A stretch of 37,592 nt of DNA from JAAFIP01 sp043778205 (lineage in GTDB: Bacteria > Pseudomonadota > Gammaproteobacteria > Burkholderiales > Burkholderiaceae_C). Position 1 is the stretch's first letter. Every line of letters begins with the position of its first letter. The stretch is taken from positions 1 to 37,592 of the forward strand of contig JAYWGO010000181.1 of the NCBI GenBank assembly GCA_043778205.1, given 5' to 3'. The position numbers were made by a program, and so were the translations under genes. Below the pieces are notes generated by a model that was given only the letters and a program-made list of their open reading frames with translations, was not told the DNA's origin and did no database searches. Positions 33,852 to 37,592 of this stretch are shown here, one piece after another.

Positions 33852-34919
33852 ATGAAAAAAACTTTGATTTCTGTCGTCACAACCAGCCTCGCTGCAGCCA
33901 GTCTGTTTGCCAGCACGGGTGCGCTGCACACTGCAGCCGCGCAAGACAATGTGGTGAACATTTATTCAGCCCGCCATTACCCAGGCGACGACCTGCTGTA
34001 CAGCGGGTTTACCAAAGCCACAGGCATCAAAATTAACCGTGTCGATGCGGACGACGCAGGTATTTTGCAGCGCCTGAAAGCCGAGGGCACGGCATCCAGC
34101 GCCGACGTGATTTTGCTGGTAGATGCAGCGCGCCTGTGGAAGGCTGAGATAGACGGTTTGTTTGCGCCGGTCAAATCCAAGCTGCTGGAGGCTGCTATTC
34201 CTGCCAATATGGCAGGCAAAGCTAGCCCAGAAGGTACGCCATGGTTTGGTTTTAGCACCCGCGCCCGTGTGATTGTGTATGACAAAGCGCGCGTAAAACG
34301 TGACGATGCTGATACCTATGAAGAGCTGGGCGATGCCAAAAACAAAGGCCTGTTGTGCACCCGCAGCGGTTCGCACCCTTACAACCTGAGCCTGTTTGGT
34401 GCCGTGACCGAACACGTGGGCGTGAAAGCCGCTGAAGTATGGCTGCAAGGCATGGTGAACAACATGGCCCGCGCCCCCAAGGGAGGCGACACTGACCAGA
34501 TCAGAGCGGTAGCCAGCGGCGAGTGCGGCATAGCCATTACCAACACCTACTATTTAGCCCGCCTGATGCGCAGCGACAAGGCTGAGGACAAAGCCGTCAT
34601 GGACAAAGTGGGCATTGTGTTCCCCAACCAAAACAGCTGGGGCACGCATGTGAACATAGCCGGTGGCGCGATGGCCAAAAACGCCAAAAACCCAGCCAAT
34701 GCGGTGAAGTTTTTAGAGTATTTGGCCAGCAAAGAAGCGCAAGACTATTTTGCCAATGGCAACAATGAGTGGCCTACTGCCAAGGGTGTGAATGTGAGCA
34801 ACCCGACTTTGCAAGCGATGTCTGGCGGCAGCTTTAAATCGGAGACCATTCCTGTCAGCGTAGTGGGCATGAACCAAGTCAAAGTACAGCAAATGCTGGA
34901 CCGTGTGGGTTATAAATAA
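33852..34919 (+). CDS. Periplasmic Fe(3+)-binding protein of an ABC transporter
   Basis: Substrate-binding protein of the FbpA/FutA type. The signal peptide ends after AAA at residue 30. VVNIYSARHYPGDD (34-47) is the family's N-terminal iron-ligand region and NTYYLARL (Y233-Y234) supplies the tyrosine pair that binds ferric iron. No permease or ATPase gene follows; the next genes are on the other strand. The start ATG 33852 is preceded by an AT-rich leader without a strong Shine-Dalgarno. Probably under the hemP Fur box. Confidence 0.9.
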   Translation: MKKTLISVVTTSLAAASLFASTGALHTAAAQDNVVNIYSARHYPGDDLLYSGFTKATGIKINRVDADDAGILQRLKAEGTASSADVILLVDAARLWKAEIDGLFAPVKSKLLEAAIPANMAGKASPEGTPWFGFSTRARVIVYDKARVKRDDADTYEELGDAKNKGLLCTRSGSHPYNLSLFGAVTEHVGVKAAEVWLQGMVNNMARAPKGGDTDQIRAVASGECGIAITNTYYLARLMRSDKAEDKAVMDKVGIVFPNQNSWGTHVNIAGGAMAKNAKNPANAVKFLEYLASKEAQDYFANGNNEWPTAKGVNVSNPTLQAMSGGSFKSETIPVSVVGMNQVKVQQMLDRVGYK

Positions 34920-34921
34920 CT

Positions 34922-34982
34922 GGCAAATACCTGCTGTGCCTGCGCGTTATTCGCGGAGGTTTGCGGAGGTTTGCGCAAACCT
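34922..34982 (+). repeat. Dispersed repeat B, copy 2, with palindrome
   Basis: Begins 2 bp after the iron-binding gene stop. Contains CCTGCGCGTTATTCGCGGAG as in copy 1. GGAGGTTTGC is duplicated in tandem (34955-34964 and 34965-34974), and AGGTTTGCGCAAACCT (34967-34982) is a perfect 16-bp palindrome. Lies between two convergent genes, so may act as a bidirectional transcript end. Confidence 0.7.
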
Positions 34983-34992
34983 GCCCCAGAAC

Positions 34993-36333
34993 TCAGCGCA
35001 AATTGCCCGTATGCCCCAGCGAGTAACGCCCCGGCTGTGGCCATACTGTCAGGCCGTGCGGCTCGCGGCCTACTTTGATGGTGTCTACTGCGCCGGTGTC
35101 GGTGTTAAAGCGGTACACCGCATCGTCGTAGCGGCCACTTAGCCACAGGTGTTTGCCGTCGGCGCTCACGTTGCCCATATCGGGGCTGCCGCCGCCGGGA
35201 ATGGTCCAGTTTTTGGTTACCACGCGGCTGGCAAAGTCCACCACCGAGACACTGCCTGGGCCGTTAGGCGTACCGCGAATTTTGTTGCTGCCTCGGTTGG
35301 CCACGTACATGCTTTTGCCGTCGCGGCTAGGGTAAATGCCGTGGGCACCTTTGCCGGTGGGGATAAAGCCGGTTTGGGTAAAGCTGGCACCGTCGATAAC
35401 GTGGATGCCGTCCACCATCATGTCGGCCACGTAGAAGGTTTTGCCATCGGGCGATATGCGCACATCTTGCGGCATGCCTGGCGTGGTGCAAATATCGGCA
35501 CCCGGCTTGCTAGGGTCAGGAATGTAGCGCGGCTTTTTGCCCGGCGCGGCGATGGCGGCCAGGGCATCAGGGCGGTCAAAATAGGCGCTGAGCTTGAGTG
35601 TGCCCAGCACGGTTTTGTTAACCATGTCGATCTTGGTGACTGAGCCGTTAAATTCGCAGGTAAACAGTGCAAATGTGCCGTCGATAGAAAAGTCGGCGTG
35701 GTTGATGCCGGCGCACTTGGGGGTTTGGATGGAGAACTTCAGCGCCATGGTTTTGGGGTCGCGAAAGTCCAGCCGTTTGTAGGCCTCAGCCACCACAATG
35801 GCGTACTGCCCGTCGGGTGACCAGTACAGGTTGTACGGGTCGTCTACCGGCACCGATTTACCGGGTTTGCCGGTTTTAGGGTTGATGGGGGTGAGGCTGC
35901 CGTCGGTGCGGCCTTCGGCGTTGTTGGCCACCCACAGCGTGGCCAAATCCCACGATGGCACGATGTGCTGCGGGTTGATGCCCACCTTGAAGTTGTCTAC
36001 CACTTTGAGGGTAGCGGGGTCGATAACAGACACCGTATTAGCGCCCCGGTTGGGCACGTACACGCGCTCTAGCGCGCCTTGGGTGGCACTGCTGATGCGC
36101 CCTGCTACGGTCTCGCTGTACAGGTTGTTGGCATCGCTTACGCCGGGCATGCCGGGCACGGTAGTGACAGGCAATGGAGCCGCCGGCTGCGCTGCGGCTG
36201 CTGCGGGCGGGCCCTGCTTGGCACTGCCAACCGCTGTGGTTTGCCCTACTACGCTGGCCACCGCCACCACCAAACCTGCAGCTACCAAGGCCGCACCCAT
36301 CGTTTTCTTCTGAACCATTCCACTCACCACCAT
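34993..36333 (-). CDS. Exported YVTN/YncE-type beta-propeller protein
   Basis: Seven-bladed beta-propeller, exported: a hydrophobic segment at about residues 12-30 (AALVAAGLVVAVASVVG) and an Ala/Pro-rich linker before the first blade. Repeats of the YVTN type are visible: RVYVPNRGANTVSVIDPATL, QDVRISPDGKTFYVADMMVD, KSMYVANRGSNKI and NVSADGKHLWLSGRYDDAVY. Propellers of this class often accompany PQQ- or metal-dependent oxidases; no such enzyme is nearby. Either ATG 36333 or ATG 36318 could be the start; GGTGA just before 36318 favours the latter. The neighbouring creatininase-like gene is on the same strand, 199 bp upstream. Confidence 0.85.
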   Translation of the reverse strand: MVVSGMVQKKTMGAALVAAGLVVAVASVVGQTTAVGSAKQGPPAAAAAQPAAPLPVTTVPGMPGVSDANNLYSETVAGRISSATQGALERVYVPNRGANTVSVIDPATLKVVDNFKVGINPQHIVPSWDLATLWVANNAEGRTDGSLTPINPKTGKPGKSVPVDDPYNLYWSPDGQYAIVVAEAYKRLDFRDPKTMALKFSIQTPKCAGINHADFSIDGTFALFTCEFNGSVTKIDMVNKTVLGTLKLSAYFDRPDALAAIAAPGKKPRYIPDPSKPGADICTTPGMPQDVRISPDGKTFYVADMMVDGIHVIDGASFTQTGFIPTGKGAHGIYPSRDGKSMYVANRGSNKIRGTPNGPGSVSVVDFASRVVTKNWTIPGGGSPDMGNVSADGKHLWLSGRYDDAVYRFNTDTGAVDTIKVGREPHGLTVWPQPGRYSLGHTGNLR

Positions 36334-36446
36334 CGTTGTATTGCTATTTGCTTGTGCAAAAATAAAATTTAAAAACCAAAGGGCTCACGCAGCATGGCTG
36401 TTACCGGGTAACTGCTGTTGCTACATAACTGCTGCAGCTTCGCGGC

Positions 36447-36514
36447 AACTGCAACTTTGTCACGGCTGCAACTTTGTCATGGCTGTCACTTTGCCACGGC
36501 TGCCGCTTTGTAAC
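36447..36514. repeat. Four 17-bp tandem units upstream of the beta-propeller gene
   Basis: Units of the form GGCTGCAACTTTGTCAC at 36447-36463, 36464-36480, 36481-36497 and 36498-36514, each with few differences; a decayed fifth follows. They lie 18 bp after the creatininase-like gene stop and 114 bp before the propeller start. Possible binding-site array or slippage product. Confidence 0.8.
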
Positions 36515-36532
36515 AGCCGCAATTCACAGGCA

Positions 36533-37351
36533 CTAGCGCCGCGCCGCTGCAATCTGTTTGCCAATTGCCTCAGTAGTGATTTTAACCACTGCGTCCACCC
36601 CGAGCTGGCCCAGCGCGGCGGTTGCGGCGCGCGGGTCGCCGCGCGTGCCGCCTTTCCAGCCTTGTTGGGCGGCCTGGGCAAACAAGGACGGTTTAACCAT
36701 GGCCGGGTCTATCGCCATCAAGAGTGACGTGTCTGCCGAGCCTGCATGGCTGCCAATCTCGGCCTCAGTAAGGCCCTTGGCCTTGAGCGCGGCCATGTAG
36801 GCGGTTTGTGCGGCTTGGTAGTAGTCGGCCACAAAATGCGCGCGGGTGGTGCTAGGCGCGGCAGTTTTAGCCCAATCGCGGTTCAGGCTGGCGGCTACGG
36901 CAGCCAAGGCGGCTTGGTAGTTGCCGCTGTCGCCCAGGATCACAATGTCGGTAAAGCCGTGTTTTTTGTAACTCTGCGCTGCCCCACGCAAAATGGCTTT
37001 GAAGGCATCTTCTGGCACCGACAGCGTGCCCGCAAAGGGCATATGTTCGGTAGGTGGGTCGATATTGCCTTCGGGCGTGTAGGCCAGCACGGGTGCCACC
37101 AGTGCGTTGCCTAAAGCGGTGGCAATTTTGCCACTAAGGGCTTTGGCGCGGATATTGTGTTTACCAATGGCCATGTGCGGGCCGTTTTGCTCGGTGCCGC
37201 CGACGGGAATAATTAGTGTGGTTTTACCTGCGCGCAGGGCGGTGCTAACTTCTAGCGTGGTGAGCTCTTCAATAAACACACTGTTTTGGGCCCAGGCGCA
37301 CCATGGCAGTAGGCAGGTGATTAGCAGCAGCTTGGGGTTGAATGGGACCAT
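36533..37351 (-). CDS. Exported creatininase-like protein
   Basis: Creatininase-fold protein with a signal peptide (LLLITCLLPWCAWA, cleavage near residue 21 before QN), so it works in the periplasm. The metal-site regions are recognisable but altered: the usual EQHGPHL reads EQNGPHM (E54, N56, H59), the usual TD after it reads KH (64-65), and the usual HGGN or HGGY reads SGNY in GDSGNY. HAGSADTS keeps the HAG-x-x-TS frame. Amidohydrolase activity is therefore uncertain. No Shine-Dalgarno is clear; a 12-bp tandem repeat lies just upstream. It probably precedes the beta-propeller gene in one transcript. Confidence 0.82.
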   Translation of the reverse strand: MVPFNPKLLLITCLLPWCAWAQNSVFIEELTTLEVSTALRAGKTTLIIPVGGTEQNGPHMAIGKHNIRAKALSGKIATALGNALVAPVLAYTPEGNIDPPTEHMPFAGTLSVPEDAFKAILRGAAQSYKKHGFTDIVILGDSGNYQAALAAVAASLNRDWAKTAAPSTTRAHFVADYYQAAQTAYMAALKAKGLTEAEIGSHAGSADTSLLMAIDPAMVKPSLFAQAAQQGWKGGTRGDPRAATAALGQLGVDAVVKITTEAIGKQIAAARR

Positions 37352-37355
37352 GGAG

Positions 37356-37379
37356 ATGTGGTTGTCAATGTGGTTGTCA
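37356..37379. repeat. 12-bp tandem duplication before the creatininase-like gene
   Basis: ATGTGGTTGTCA occurs twice in tandem (37356-37367 and 37368-37379). On the minus strand this doubles a TTGACA element, but no matching -10 is seen before the start codon. Confidence 0.6.
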
Positions 37380-37426
37380 AAAAGTCGTTAGTGGCATGCG
37401 ATTTTCTTCAGCATACTGATGTTATT

Positions 37427-37478
37427 TTACTATTGAATTAGTAGCTGCTTGTGCAGCAATTACTTGGGTTAGAGGGCT
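37427..37478 (+). repeat. Dispersed repeat A, copy 6
   Basis: TTACTATTGAATT then AGTAGCTGCTTGTGCAGC followed by AATTACTTGGGTTAGAGG. Perfect GCTGC-ttgt-GCAGC hairpin. The gene to its left is on the other strand, so it may belong to a plus-strand gene beyond the window, or stand alone. Confidence 0.8.
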
Positions 37479-37592
37479 ATTTTGTTTGGAATTCATGGTT
37501 TTTGGGTTATCTTCGGGTCTTTGAAGATTGCTCTCCCTGCTTTTGTACGTTTGCGCCGCTTGAGTGTGGCCTTGCTGCAAAATCTTCCAAAA

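Noticed and set aside
36447..36514. CRISPR array
   Set aside because: Units of 17 bp are directly adjacent, with no spacers and no cas genes in the window.
37521..37587. GAAGATT/AATCTTC inverted repeat at the window end
   Set aside because: Arms of 7 bp separated by 51 bp are expected by chance.

Overview
The window reads as chromosomal DNA of a betaproteobacterium of the Burkholderiales, most likely Comamonadaceae. The gene content supports this: argH beside an AlgZ/AlgR-type two-component pair, cytochrome c4, a MoxR/VWA pair, a DUF2783-type gene behind a flavin monooxygenase, and HemP beside a Fe(3+)-binding protein. There is no prophage, insertion sequence, integrase or CRISPR array. The genus cannot be fixed from the sequence alone.

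Layout. 1-2109 (minus): algR-like LytTR regulator and algZ-like kinase, divergent from argH (2226-3680). 3745-5241: rhomboid protease with a helical tail, convergent with a four-gene minus-strand operon (8577 to 5230): small Lys-rich protein, Stealth phosphotransferase, metallophosphoesterase, membrane protein. 8692-17347 (plus): ribosome-rescue factor arfB, a 1975-residue alpha-2-macroglobulin with an intact CLEQ thioester, and pbpC. 17365-20455: a small anchored protein, an FMN alpha-hydroxy-acid (lactate) dehydrogenase and a membrane protein with a degenerate GGDEF domain. 20624-24197: VOC protein, FAD monooxygenase, DUF2783 protein and a small helical protein. 24361-26576 (minus): MaoC dehydratase, orphan ParA, cytochrome c4. 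26715-30714 (plus): MoxR ATPase and VWA protein, separated by a small membrane protein, a GNAT acetyltransferase and a VapBC toxin-antitoxin module. 30793-31805: tRNA-Arg(CCT) and a CDF metal exporter. 31832-34919: TIGR03118-like lipoprotein and a 38-codon ORF on minus, and Fur-boxed hemP plus an iron-binding protein on plus. 34993-37351 (minus): YVTN beta-propeller and an exported creatininase-like protein.

How genes work together. A2M and PbpC form the known periplasmic protease-trap/wall-repair pair. VOC, FAD monooxygenase and DUF2783 look like a small aromatic or heterocycle oxidation operon. HemP and the iron-binding protein sit behind one Fur box. MoxR and VWA normally act as a chaperone pair.

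The most interesting signal is a dispersed repeat of about 50 bp, present six times, with the core AATAGCTGCTTGTGCAGC. Four copies lie 24-50 bp downstream of a stop codon in sense orientation. One of these, after the A2M gene, has been read into the next gene: it encodes the hydrophobic N-terminal export segment of PbpC. Other structured DNA includes a second repeat family (15-60 and 34922-34982), four 17-bp tandem units (36447-36514), a tandem pair of long perfect hairpins (23642-23718) and an in-frame 24-bp repeat inside the A2M gene.
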